From Intrasporangiaceae bacterium (GTDB lineage Bacteria; Actinomycetota; Actinomycetes; Actinomycetales; Dermatophilaceae): a stretch of 64,000 bases of DNA. The position numbers and the translations under genes are program-made. The notes under the pieces are model-generated. The model ran no database searches. It saw only the letters and a list, made by a program, of their open reading frames with translations, and was not told where the DNA came from. This document shows positions 25,076 to 33,469 of this stretch, in pieces. How positions within the stretch are numbered: the stretch's first letter is position 1; each line of letters opens with the position of its first letter. The stretch lies in NCBI GenBank assembly GCA_021324575.1, contig JAJPIW010000016.1, positions 97,202 through 161,201 of the forward strand, written 5' to 3'.

Positions 25076-25081
25076 TAGGGT
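25076..25081 (+). promoter_or_regulatory. -10 box of scoA (leaderless)
   Basis: TAGGGT is 7 nt before the ATG at 25089, suggesting scoAB is transcribed separately from lhgO. Confidence 0.45.
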
Positions 25082-25088
25082 GCTGGCC

Positions 25089-25916
25089 ATGGACAAGGTC
25101 GTCTCCTCCCCCGCCGCCGCGATCGAGGGCATCGGCGACGGAGCCTCGCTCGCGGTCGGTGGGTTCGGGCTCTGCGGCATCCCCTCCGTGCTCATCGGGG
25201 CCATCCACGACGCGGGCACCACGGACCTCGAGGTCATCTCCAACAACTGCGGGGTTGACGACTGGGGTCTGGGAATCCTGTTGGCCGACAAGCGGATCCG
25301 TCGCATGGTCTCCTCCTACGTCGGCGAGAACAAGGAATTTGCTCGCCAGTACCTGCAGGGCGAGCTCGAGGTCGAGCTGACCCCCCAGGGCACTCTCGCC
25401 GAACGTCTGCGGGCCGGCGGAGCGGGCATCCCCGGCTTCTACACGATCACCGGCTCGGGCACCCAGATCGCCGAGGGCGGGCTGCCCTGGCGGTATGCCG
25501 CGGACGGCTCGGTGGCCGTGTCCTCACCGCCCAAGGAGACCAAGTCCTTCGACCTGGGCGACGGCCCGCGGGACTACGTCCTGGAGCGTTCGATCATCGC
25601 CGACTTCGGCCTGGTCCGAGCCTGGAAGGGTGACCGGCACGGCAACCTGGTCTTCCGGGAGAGCGCCCGCAACTTCAACCCGCTCGCCGCGATGGCCGGC
25701 CGGGTCACGGTGGCCGAGGTCGAGGAGCTCTACGACCCGGGCCAGCTCGACCCCGACGCGATCCACCTCCCCGGGATCTACGTCCAGCGGGTGCTACCAC
25801 TCACTCCCGAGCAGGCTGCCGACAAGCGGATCGAGCGCCGTACGACCCGACCGGCCGACCCGGTCACCGACCGCACCACAGACCGTGCCACCGACAACCA
25901 GGACAGGCAGAGCTGA
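25089..25916 (+). CDS. scoA: 3-oxoacid CoA-transferase subunit A
   Basis: A 275-residue alpha subunit of a succinyl-CoA:3-ketoacid CoA-transferase, which activates acetoacetate with CoA from succinyl-CoA. Motifs include VGGFGLCGIPSVLI, SNNCGVDDWGLGILL, SYVGENKEFARQYLQGELE and ERSIIADFGLVRAWKGD. The C-terminal ~35 residues are an Arg/Thr/Asp-rich tail (RRTTRPADPVTDRTTDRATD) longer than usual. scoB follows after 3 bp. Confidence 0.93.
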   Translation: MDKVVSSPAAAIEGIGDGASLAVGGFGLCGIPSVLIGAIHDAGTTDLEVISNNCGVDDWGLGILLADKRIRRMVSSYVGENKEFARQYLQGELEVELTPQGTLAERLRAGGAGIPGFYTITGSGTQIAEGGLPWRYAADGSVAVSSPPKETKSFDLGDGPRDYVLERSIIADFGLVRAWKGDRHGNLVFRESARNFNPLAAMAGRVTVAEVEELYDPGQLDPDAIHLPGIYVQRVLPLTPEQAADKRIERRTTRPADPVTDRTTDRATDNQDRQS

Positions 25917-25919
25917 CCG

Positions 25920-26567
25920 ATGGCCCTCACCCGTGAGCAGATGGCCGCCCGGGCCGCCGCCGAGCTGTCTGACGGCGCCTACGTCAACCTCGGCATCGGC
26001 CTGCCGACCCTCGTCCCCAACTACGTCCCCGACGACGTCGAGATCGTGCTCCAGTCCGAGAACGGCATCCTCGGCGTCGGCGCCTACCCCGTCGAGGGCA
26101 CCGAGGACCCCGACCTGATCAACGCCGGCAAGGAGACGGTCACCCTGCGCAAGGGCGCGAGCTTCTTCGACTCGGCGACCAGCTTCGGGATGATCCGCGG
26201 CGGCAAGGTGGACGCCGCGATCCTCGGTGCGATGCAGGTCTCCCAGACCGGCGACATCGCCAACTGGATGATCCCGGGCAAGATGGTCAAGGGCATGGGC
26301 GGGGCGATGGACCTCGTCCACGGGGCCAAGAAGGTCATCGTCCTCATGGAGCACGTCGCCAAGGACGGCAGCCACAAGATCGTCACCGAGTGCGACCTGC
26401 CGCTCACCGGTCAGCGGGTCGTCCAGCGGATCATCACCGACCTGTGCGTCATGGACGTCACGGCCGACGGTCTGGTCCTGCGCGAGCTCGCCGCCGGCGT
26501 CACCGAGGACGAGGTCAGGGCCGCGACCGGGCCCTCCTTCGCCGTTGACCTGTCCGAACCCGTTTAG
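25920..26567 (+). CDS. scoB: 3-oxoacid CoA-transferase subunit B
   Basis: A 215-residue beta subunit. It carries the catalytic-glutamate signature [10 protein letters not shown] near residue 48, followed by [19 protein letters not shown] and [17 protein letters not shown]. It forms the enzyme with ScoA. A TAGACT -10-like sequence overlaps its 3' end (26565-26570) and may serve the methyltransferase gene downstream. Confidence 0.93.
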   Translation: MALTREQMAARAAAELSDGAYVNLGIGLPTLVPNYVPDDVEIVLQSENGILGVGAYPVEGTEDPDLINAGKETVTLRKGASFFDSATSFGMIRGGKVDAAILGAMQVSQTGDIANWMIPGKMVKGMGGAMDLVHGAKKVIVLMEHVAKDGSHKIVTECDLPLTGQRVVQRIITDLCVMDVTADGLVLRELAAGVTEDEVRAATGPSFAVDLSEPV

Positions 26568-26606
26568 ACTCGCCGACGACCCAATCCAGACGACAGGGAC
26601 TTCTCG

Positions 26607-27242
26607 ATGCCCGACGAGCCAGCTGACCGCGGAACCGGGGCCGAGACGGCCGGCGCCGACTACGCCGAACGACTGCAGCGCCTCCAAGGGGCGAGGTGGA
26701 AGCAGCTGCTCGACGTCCAACGGCCCTACCGCTGGAACCTCCAACGCCTCGAGCTGGGTCGGGTGCTGGATGTCGGCTGCGGCATCGGCCGGATGCTGCG
26801 CGCCTTCGGTCCGGACAGTGTGGGCGTCGACCACAACGCCGACGCGATCGCCCTCGCCCGGCAGCAGGGCTACACGGCATACACGACCCAGGAGTTCCTC
26901 AGCGACCCGTCGCTCGCCGTTCCGGAGTCCTTCGACTCGATCCTGATGGCCCACCTCCTCGAGCACCTCGACGCGGGAATGGCTGAGCAGATCGTCCGCG
27001 ACTACCTGCCGCTCGTCCGGCCCGGCGGCCGGCTCGTGGCGATCACGCCACAGGAGGTCGGCTACCGGAGCGACGCGACCCACGTTCGGTTCGTCGGGTT
27101 CGAGGAGGTCCGCCAGATCACCGACCGCCTCGGCCTGACGGTCGAGAAGACGTACTCCTTCCCGTTCCCGCGACCGGTCGGCAAGGCGTTCATCTACAAC
27201 GAGTTCGTCACCGTGGCACGCGTGGGGCACGGCGGCCGGTGA
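26607..27242 (+). CDS. Class I SAM-dependent methyltransferase
   Basis: A 211-residue methyltransferase. Motif I is GRVLDVGCGIGRMLRAFG near residue 50, the acidic end of strand 2 is VGVDHN, and the later part reads FDSILMAHLLEHLDAG and LVRPGGRLVAITPQE. The short upstream helix region RWKQLLDVQRPYRWNLQRL resembles methyltransferases of polysaccharide clusters. It precedes a GT2 gene by 43 bp and marks the start of the surface-polymer island, so a glycan or lipid-linked sugar is the likely target. Confidence 0.8.
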   Translation: MPDEPADRGTGAETAGADYAERLQRLQGARWKQLLDVQRPYRWNLQRLELGRVLDVGCGIGRMLRAFGPDSVGVDHNADAIALARQQGYTAYTTQEFLSDPSLAVPESFDSILMAHLLEHLDAGMAEQIVRDYLPLVRPGGRLVAITPQEVGYRSDATHVRFVGFEEVRQITDRLGLTVEKTYSFPFPRPVGKAFIYNEFVTVARVGHGGR

Positions 27243-27285
27243 GACGACCACCCGCCGGCGTCGCGTTCCACCGTCCGACGGGCTC

Positions 27286-28164
27286 GTGGTGACCGAGCCG
27301 GCATACGGGGTGGTCGTCCTCACCCAGGGCACCCGTCCCACGGACCTGGCCGCCGGTCTGGAGTCCGTCCTCGCCCAGCGCGGGGTGGACCTCGACGTCG
27401 TCGTGGTCGGCAACGGCTGGCCACCGGCCGGCCTGCCGCCAGCAGTCCACTCGGTGGCCCTGCCCGCTAACGTCGGGATCCCGGCCGGTCGCAACGCCGG
27501 CGTCCCGCACGTGTCCGGCGACCTGCTGCTCTTCCTCGACGACGATGCCCGGCTGCTCGACGACGACTTCCTGGCCGAGGCGGCTCGGCGGTTCGCGGCC
27601 GACCCGCTGCTCGGCGTCCTCCAGCCGCGCGTGGACGCACCGGACGGCGCCAGCCCGGCGCGGTGGATCCCAAGGGTGCGCAAGGGCTCGGCCACCGAGT
27701 CCTCCGCGGTGGTCAGCCTCTGGGAGGGGGTGCTCGTCGTCCGCCGTGCGGCCTTCGACGCGTCGGGCGGCTGGGGTGAGCCCTACTTCTACGCCCACGA
27801 GGGCATCGAGCTCGCCTGGCGGATCTGGGACGCCGGCTACACCGTCTGGTATGCCGGGGACCTGCGTTGCGAGCACCCGCCCATCGACCCCGAGCGGCAC
27901 GACGACTACTACGTCAACAACGCCCGCAACAGGGTCTGGCTGGCTCGCCGGAACCTGCGGTGGCCGTTGTCCTGGGTCTATGTCGGTTCCTGGACCGCCG
28001 TCCAGCTGGCGCGGTCCCTGCCCACGGCCCGCGGTCGCCGGACGCTCCGCCCCTGGCTGAGCGGCTGGGTCACCGGCCTGCGGGCGGACCCCGGGGGGCG
28101 ACGGCCCCTGCGATGGTCGACGGTCCTTCGCATGACCCGCGCAGCTCGGCCGCCGGTCATCTGA
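27286..28164 (+). CDS. GT2 glycosyltransferase
   Basis: A 292-residue GT-A glycosyltransferase without membrane helices. It has YGVVVLTQGTRPTDLAAGLE at the N-terminus, NVGIPAGRNAGVPHVSGDL near residue 65, the metal site FLDDDARLLDDDFL near 85 and EGIELAWRIWDAGY near 170 (acceptor-side ED-like motif), then DDYYVNNARNRVWLARRN, as in rhamnosyl- and galactofuranosyl-type GT2 enzymes. Two adjacent GTG codons (27286, 27289) could start it. It converges on the TagF-like gene across a hairpin. Confidence 0.82.
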   Translation: MVTEPAYGVVVLTQGTRPTDLAAGLESVLAQRGVDLDVVVVGNGWPPAGLPPAVHSVALPANVGIPAGRNAGVPHVSGDLLLFLDDDARLLDDDFLAEAARRFAADPLLGVLQPRVDAPDGASPARWIPRVRKGSATESSAVVSLWEGVLVVRRAAFDASGGWGEPYFYAHEGIELAWRIWDAGYTVWYAGDLRCEHPPIDPERHDDYYVNNARNRVWLARRNLRWPLSWVYVGSWTAVQLARSLPTARGRRTLRPWLSGWVTGLRADPGGRRPLRWSTVLRMTRAARPPVI

Positions 28165-28172
28165 GCTCCCCT

Positions 28173-28194
28173 GCGCCGTAAAGGAATCCGGCGC
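28173..28194. terminator. Bidirectional hairpin between GT2 and TagF-like genes
   Basis: GCGCCG and CGGCGC pair around a 10-nt A-rich loop (TAAAGGAATC) between converging genes that are 34 bp apart. Confidence 0.5.
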
Positions 28195-28198
28195 GACC

Positions 28199-29374
28199 TC
28201 AGGTGCGGACGACGTCCTCGATGGCCTCGAGGAACCGGGTGATGCTCGCCCCGGGGGTCGTGTCGCCGAAGTGGTACTCCACGAGCTCGGGCCAGGTCGG
28301 GTCCGGCGCCCCCAGCACGGTGCGGATCTGCCGGACGACGTCGCCGGCCCCGTCAGCACGAAGCCTGGTAGCTCGCTCCGACAGCCGGCCCGGTGTCGGC
28401 CGGGCGAACGGGTCGGTCGGGACGGTGAGGAGCATCGGCTTCCCGGTGGCCAGCCAGTCATAGGCGACCGAGGAGATGTCCACCACGGCGACGTCGGCTG
28501 CGTTCAGCTGCCAGCCGTAGGCCCCGTCGTCGACGACGTGAGGTGCGCCGGCTTCGCCGATCCGCTGCCGCAGTGCGGCATCGGCCTCGGCAAACGCGGG
28601 CGAAGACGTACCGGTGAGGGGGTGGGGCCGGTAGACCAGTCGGATGTCGGGGTCCGCGAGGGCCGCATCGACCAGCGCCCGGCCGTGGGACACCACCGTC
28701 CCGAAGGCCATGCTCGGCAGGCCCCCCTCCCACGTCGGCGCGTACAGCAGGGTCGTGCGGCCCCCCGCGTCCGGGGTTCCCGGTGGCGGGGCCGCGCTCG
28801 CCTCGCCGTGGTCCAGGTTCGGACGCCCGACCATCGGTGCGCGGACCGCGGCGTCGAACAACGGCAGTGCCGCCGACAGCCGGTCCTGGCCGGCTCGCCC
28901 CGCAACGAAGCAGTAGTCGTAGGCCATGTTCTGGTGCGAGGCGCTCGCGCCCTTGTCGCTCTCACCGTGCCCGAGGTAGACGTGCACCGTCTCGGGATAT
29001 CGCAGCATCCGGAAGTTGGGCTCCCGGTGGTTGACGTAGAGGACGACCGCCGGTCGGCGCTCGGTGACGAGGCGTTCCAGCTGCGCCCCACGGGGGGCGT
29101 AGAGCACCGGCAGGCCGGTCCGCTCGGTGACCAGGCGGCCGATGTCAGGGCGGGTGACGAGGACGACGACAGGCCGGGTCTCGGCCAGCCGGGAGAGGGG
29201 GTACTGCCACTGCTCCAGCTGGTAGATCTCGGCCGGGACGGCTGCGAAGTGGACGACCACCGCACCCTCCGGCACCGCCTCGACGGGCATCGTCGCGCGG
29301 GCGTATGCCGGCCCGCGCAGGCGGTTGCCGAGTGCCTGAGCAGCCCTTCGAGCACGCGCCCGGTCCAGCCTCAT
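28199..29374 (-). CDS. CDP-glycerol:polyglycerophosphate glycerophosphotransferase-like (TagF family)
   Basis: A 391-residue protein of the TagF/Glyphos_transf family, which transfers alditol-phosphate from a CDP-alditol to a growing teichoic-type polymer on the cytoplasmic face. The catalytic-region motifs are YLGHGESDKG near residue 135, TTLLYAPTWEGG near 215, RLVYRPHPLTG near 255, and DVAVVDISSVAYDWLATGKPM near 310. The ATG at 29374 overlaps the stop of the upstream phosphotransferase gene by 4 bp (ATGA). It sits with an exporter and a CDP-ribitol-synthase-like gene, so ribitol-P or glycerol-P transfer is plausible. Confidence 0.82.
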   Translation of the reverse strand: MRLDRARARRAAQALGNRLRGPAYARATMPVEAVPEGAVVVHFAAVPAEIYQLEQWQYPLSRLAETRPVVVLVTRPDIGRLVTERTGLPVLYAPRGAQLERLVTERRPAVVLYVNHREPNFRMLRYPETVHVYLGHGESDKGASASHQNMAYDYCFVAGRAGQDRLSAALPLFDAAVRAPMVGRPNLDHGEASAAPPPGTPDAGGRTTLLYAPTWEGGLPSMAFGTVVSHGRALVDAALADPDIRLVYRPHPLTGTSSPAFAEADAALRQRIGEAGAPHVVDDGAYGWQLNAADVAVVDISSVAYDWLATGKPMLLTVPTDPFARPTPGRLSERATRLRADGAGDVVRQIRTVLGAPDPTWPELVEYHFGDTTPGASITRFLEAIEDVVRT

Positions 29375-30210
29375 GCCGGGGCCTGCAGCCTGCTCGACGC
29401 CATGATGGTGAGGAAGTGGCCGATGACGACCAGCACCGACACGGGGGCGATCACCCGGACCAGCCACTGGGCGGCGACGAGCGAGGCGTTGTCGACGCCC
29501 ACGGCATACGCGACGAGGGTCACGACGAGGATGAGAAGGCTCATCTCGACCGAGTGGAAGATCCGGTGGAAGGGCAGGAACCGGGCCAGCCGGCGCAGCC
29601 GGGCGACGAGGCCGGGGCGAGGCTGGGACTCCCCGCGGGACTCGCCGAGCCGAGGCAGGCCGTTGAAGGCGCGCGCGACGTGGACCATGTCGTTGAGGGC
29701 CTTGTTGAGCAGGACCGCGACCGCGATGACCAGCCCGAGGGTCGACCAGCCGTAGTGGTGGGGCAGGCCACCAAGGCCGCCGGCCGCGCGGATCCCGAGT
29801 CCGATGGGCAGGAAGGACTCGGCGAGGTAGTGACCGACCTTGTCCAGGAAGATCCCGGCCGGGCTGAAGGTCTGGCGCCAGCGCGCCACCTCACCGTCGG
29901 CCGCGTCGATGAGCATCTGGAGCTGGGTGAGCAGCGCGGCGAGGATGACGCCCCACACGCCCGGAATGAGCAGGGCCACCCCCGCGCTGGCCCCGGCGAT
30001 GATCATCAAACCGGTCACCGCGTTGGCCGAGAAGCCCAGCCGAACGAGCGGCAGGGAGAGGTAGGGGGAGATGTCGCGCTGGTAGAGGTCGCCGAGCCAG
30101 TGCTCGGAGGACGCGCGGCCCCGGATCTCCGGCGGCTGGGCGACGGCCCGGTAGTCCGCCAGCGACGGCCGTGCGGGTCGCTGCGACGGCCCCGGCCCGC
30201 CCACGGTCAC
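29371..30210 (-). CDS. CDP-alcohol phosphotransferase family membrane protein
   Basis: A 279-residue membrane enzyme with about six helices. The CDP-alcohol phosphotransferase signature is DAADGEVARW followed by GIFLDKVGHYLAE near residues 100-128. It matches DxxDGxxARx8GxxxDxxxD except that the last Asp, the proposed catalytic base, is His. It overlaps wzt upstream and the TagF-like gene downstream, so it is coupled to an exporter and a polymerase rather than to phospholipid genes. I infer it makes a priming or capping phosphodiester using a CDP-alcohol; a housekeeping phospholipid role is less likely. Confidence 0.82.
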   Translation of the reverse strand: MTVGGPGPSQRPARPSLADYRAVAQPPEIRGRASSEHWLGDLYQRDISPYLSLPLVRLGFSANAVTGLMIIAGASAGVALLIPGVWGVILAALLTQLQMLIDAADGEVARWRQTFSPAGIFLDKVGHYLAESFLPIGLGIRAAGGLGGLPHHYGWSTLGLVIAVAVLLNKALNDMVHVARAFNGLPRLGESRGESQPRPGLVARLRRLARFLPFHRIFHSVEMSLLILVVTLVAYAVGVDNASLVAAQWLVRVIAPVSVLVVIGHFLTIMASSRLQAPA

Positions 30211-30959
30211 AAGCCCGACTCGCTGTCCCGGTTGTAGTGCGCCAGCACCTCGCTCATCTCGCCGTCACCAACGACCTGACCGGCGCGCAGGTAGAGGCCG
30301 CGCTTGCAGAAGCGGGTCAGGTCGGGCTCGTTGTGGCTCACGAGGAAGAGGGTGCGGCCCTGGTCCAGCAGGGACTCCATCCGGGTGTAGCACTTCTCCT
30401 TGAAGGCCTTGTCGCCCACCGCCAGCACCTCGTCGACGAGCAGGATCGGCTCGTCCAGTGTGGTGATGACGGCAAAGCCGAGGCGGACCTGCATCCCGGA
30501 GGAGAAGTGCCGGAACGGCGTGTCCAACGCGGCGCGCACCTGTGGGCCGGCGAAGTCGACGATCTCGTCGAACCGCTCGTCGATGATGTCCCGGGACAGT
30601 CCGTGCAGGCCGCCCGTCAGGTAGATGTTGTCCCGGGCGGTCAGCTCCCCGATGAAGCCCCCGGTCAGCTCGATGAGCGGTGCCACCCCCTCGCGGACCG
30701 TGACCGTCCCTTCGTCGGGGATGAGGACCCCGGCGATCATCTTGAGCAGCGTGCTCTTGCCGCCACCGTTGGCACCGATCAGCCCGACCGCCTCGCCCTT
30801 GCAGACCGAGACGCTGACGTCCTTGAGCGCCCAGAACATCTCCGAGCTGTGCGTCGTGCCCTGCCGGAACACCATCTCGCGGAGGGACAGCCGCCGCTTG
30901 CGCGAGCGGTAGAACTCGATGCCGAGGTTCTCGGTGCGAATGATCGGCTCGACCATCAC
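30207..30959 (-). CDS. wzt: Polysaccharide/teichoic acid ABC exporter, ATPase
   Basis: A 250-residue ATPase of the Wzt/TagH type. Walker A is GANGGGKST near residue 70, the signature is HFSSGMQVRLGFA near 150, and Walker B is ILLVDEVLAVGD followed by KAFKEKCYTRM, typical of this subfamily. The N-terminal RKRRLSLREMVFR is also typical. No C-terminal carbohydrate-binding domain is present, so export probably does not depend on recognising a modified glycan end. The start (GTG 30959 or ATG 30956) follows AAGGAG. It directly abuts wzm. Confidence 0.92.
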   Translation of the reverse strand: MMVEPIIRTENLGIEFYRSRKRRLSLREMVFRQGTTHSSEMFWALKDVSVSVCKGEAVGLIGANGGGKSTLLKMIAGVLIPDEGTVTVREGVAPLIELTGGFIGELTARDNIYLTGGLHGLSRDIIDERFDEIVDFAGPQVRAALDTPFRHFSSGMQVRLGFAVITTLDEPILLVDEVLAVGDKAFKEKCYTRMESLLDQGRTLFLVSHNEPDLTRFCKRGLYLRAGQVVGDGEMSEVLAHYNRDSESGL

Positions 30960-31760
30960 TCAGATCTCCTTGAGGACGGCGCGCTCGAGGCGACCGAAGG
31001 ACCAGACACCCGCGACGAGGATGACGACGGTGACGACCAGCCCGACCCACACCGACTCCCACCGGACCTTCTCACTGAAGAAGCCGGCACGCATCAGCTC
31101 GAGCACACCGGTCAGCGGGTTGGCCCACAGGAACTTCTCCCATTCCTTGGGGACCTTCTGGACGGCATACACGATGGGGGTGAAGTAGAACGCCATCCGC
31201 AGGAAGATCCGGATGACCCGCTGGGTGTCCGTCACGAGCGCCGTGACCGGGGCGAGGAGCAGCCCGCACCCGATGAGCAGGACGAACTCCATGATCATCC
31301 CCAGCGGGAAGTAGAGGAGGCGCCAGTTGAAGTCCACCTTGCCCTGCACGCCGTAGGCGACCGCGAAGGCGGCCAGGACCGGCAGCGAGAGGAGGTACTC
31401 GATGCCCTTGGCGATGATCACCCGGACCACCCAGATCTCCCGCGGCAGGTTCGTCGAGCGGACCAGCTTGGCCTCCATGAGCAGGGCCCTGGACGCGTCG
31501 GTGATGGCGGCCGAGAAGAACTGCCAGCCGAGCAGGCCGATCACGAGGAAGAGGAAGTACGGCTTGTGGCCCACGTCCCCCCGGTGGAAGATCCCCACGA
31601 AGACGATGAAGTAGATCGTCGACATAGCGAGCGGGTCCAGGACGGTCCACACATAGCCCAGCCAGCTGCGGGCGTACCGGATCTTGAGGTCGCGCAGTAC
31701 GAGCGTCCACAGGATCTGTCGGAGCTGCCACAGACGTGCCGTCTTGGCCACGACGTTCAC
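30960..31760 (-). CDS. wzm: Polysaccharide/teichoic acid ABC exporter, permease
   Basis: A 266-residue ABC-2 permease with six membrane helices. Near the N-terminus it has LVLRDLKIRYARSWLGYVW, the family hallmark before helix 1. Later segments include FFSAAITDASRALLMEAKLV, STNLPREIWVV and MAFYFTPIVYAVQKVP. With Wzt it would move a finished lipid-linked polymer across the membrane. The GTG at 31760 (VNVVAKTARLWQLRQIL) is chosen over a longer frame without homology, with AGGAAG 10 nt upstream. It heads the four-gene minus-strand operon. Confidence 0.9.
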   Translation of the reverse strand: MNVVAKTARLWQLRQILWTLVLRDLKIRYARSWLGYVWTVLDPLAMSTIYFIVFVGIFHRGDVGHKPYFLFLVIGLLGWQFFSAAITDASRALLMEAKLVRSTNLPREIWVVRVIIAKGIEYLLSLPVLAAFAVAYGVQGKVDFNWRLLYFPLGMIMEFVLLIGCGLLLAPVTALVTDTQRVIRIFLRMAFYFTPIVYAVQKVPKEWEKFLWANPLTGVLELMRAGFFSEKVRWESVWVGLVVTVVILVAGVWSFGRLERAVLKEI

Positions 31761-31950
31761 CGGACACCAACTTCCTGCTCGACAAACGGTCCGCGACCTG
31801 GGCACCAGACCCGCCGGACGCGTCAGGAAGCATACGACAGGCACCCGCGGTTCAAGGGGAGGTCACGGGAGCTCGCCAGCGCCGGCTCCTTCAGCGGCTG
31901 CGCTAGCCTGAGCCGTCCCCGACCGTCGTCCCGGAAGGCACTCCTCCCCA

Positions 31951-33435
31951 ATGTCTGACCACACCCACACCGTTGCCGTCGTCCTCGCGGGCGGCACGGG
32001 GTCCAGGGTCGGGTTGGCCATCCCCAAGCAGCTGCTCAAGATCGCCGGCAAGACGGTCCTGGAGCACACCCTCGACGTCTTCGCCGACGCCGACGGGATC
32101 GACGAGATCTTCCTGCTCATGCATCCGGACCACCTGGCCGACGCGCAGCGGATCGCGGCCAACTACCCCCGGATCACCAAGGTGATCGCGGGCGGCGCCA
32201 CCCGCAACGAGACCACGTCCCTGGCGCTCACGGCCCTGACCGACCTGGGCCACGACGACTGTCTCGTCCTCTTCCACGACGCCGTCCGACCGCTCCTGGA
32301 CCACCGGATCATCCAGGACGTCGTCGACGCCCTGCAGACGCACGACGCCGTCGACGTGGCGATCCCCTCGGCCGACACCGTCGTGGTCATCGACGACGAC
32401 AACGTGATCACCGACATCCCGGACCGGGGTTACCTGCGCCGGGGCCAGACGCCTCAGGCGTTCCGGCTCTCGACGATCCGCGCGGCATACGAGAAGGCCT
32501 GGCAGGACCCCCACTTCGCCGCGACCGACGACTGCTCGGTGGTCCTGCGCTACTCCCCCGAGGTGCCGATCTTCGTCGTCGACGGCTCCGAGCAGAACAT
32601 GAAGATCACCCATCCGATCGACGTCTTCATCGCGGACAAGCTCTTCCAGATCGGGTCCACCGCCGCGCCGCCGCCGGGCACCGCTCAGGAGTACGCCGCC
32701 GCCCTCGAGGGCAAGGTGGTCGTCGTCCTGGGCGGCAGCTACGGGATCGGCGCCGACATCGCCGACCTGGCCACCGCCTCCGGCGCCACCGTGCACAGCT
32801 TCAGCCGGTCCCAGACGGACACCCACGTCGAGCGGGTCGAGGACGTCGAAGCCGCCCTGCAGGCGGCCCACGACGCGAGCGGCCGGATCGACTACATCGT
32901 GGTCACCGCCGGGGTGCTTCGCCGCGGCCCCATCGCCGAGGTCCCGATCGAGGACATCCTGGACAGCATCCGGGTCAACTACATCGCGCCCGTCGCCGCT
33001 GCGCGTTGCGGCCTGCGCTACCTCAAGGAGACCCGCGGCCAGCTGCTCTTCTTCACCTCCAGCTCCTACACGCGAGGGCGGGCCGACTACTCGATCTACA
33101 GCTCGACCAAGGCTGCCGTCGTCAACCTGACCCAGGCCCTGGCCGACGAGTGGTCCGCTCTCGGGGTGCGCGTCAACTGCATCAACCCCGAGCGGACGTC
33201 CACCCCGATGCGGACCAAGGCCTTCGGCGAGGAACCGGCCGGCTCGCTGCTGACCAGCCAGGCGGTGGCGCTCACCTCGATCGACGTCCTGCTGTCCGCC
33301 CTGACCGGCCACGTCATCGACGTCCGCCGGGTCGAGCCGGGCAGCACCGGGATGTCCCGCACCGAGCGTGAGGCCGCGCGCATCGCCGCTGCGCTGGCCG
33401 AGACCGGCGACGACCTCGCCGACACCGCCGTCTGA
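31951..33435 (+). CDS. Bifunctional cytidylyltransferase/SDR, CDP-ribitol-synthase-like
   Basis: A 494-residue fusion. Residues 1-235 are an IspD-type nucleotidyltransferase: VVLAGGTGSRVGLAIPKQLL, LFHDAVRPLLD and RGQTPQAFRLS. Residues ~250-475 are a short-chain reductase: VVVLGGSYGIGADIA, FFTSSSYTRGRADYSIYSST followed by KAA (the YxxxK pair). The order matches Haemophilus Bcs1/Acs1, which reduces ribulose-5-P and makes CDP-ribitol. An upstream TAGCCT (31909) and GGAAGG suggest its own promoter. It is divergent from wzm and would supply substrate to the TagF-like enzyme. CDP-ribitol as product is inferred. Confidence 0.85.
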   Translation: MSDHTHTVAVVLAGGTGSRVGLAIPKQLLKIAGKTVLEHTLDVFADADGIDEIFLLMHPDHLADAQRIAANYPRITKVIAGGATRNETTSLALTALTDLGHDDCLVLFHDAVRPLLDHRIIQDVVDALQTHDAVDVAIPSADTVVVIDDDNVITDIPDRGYLRRGQTPQAFRLSTIRAAYEKAWQDPHFAATDDCSVVLRYSPEVPIFVVDGSEQNMKITHPIDVFIADKLFQIGSTAAPPPGTAQEYAAALEGKVVVVLGGSYGIGADIADLATASGATVHSFSRSQTDTHVERVEDVEAALQAAHDASGRIDYIVVTAGVLRRGPIAEVPIEDILDSIRVNYIAPVAAARCGLRYLKETRGQLLFFTSSSYTRGRADYSIYSSTKAAVVNLTQALADEWSALGVRVNCINPERTSTPMRTKAFGEEPAGSLLTSQAVALTSIDVLLSALTGHVIDVRRVEPGSTGMSRTEREAARIAAALAETGDDLADTAV

Positions 33436-33469
33436 GGCGGACACCCCGCGCAGCATCGTCCCCGAGTCC

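Noticed and set aside
20894..25306. A 1470-codon open frame on the minus strand
   Set aside because: It runs antisense to lhgO and across the TIGR03089 and GT-C-like genes. Its translation is Arg/Gly/Pro-rich with no family motifs, typical of high-GC shadow frames.
25794..27695. A 633-codon minus-strand open frame
   Set aside because: It is antisense to scoB, the methyltransferase and a GT2, all of which have clear motifs. Its composition is that of a shadow.
30171..31958. A 595-codon plus-strand open frame
   Set aside because: It is opposite wzt and wzm, and is full of charged low-complexity sequence without domains.
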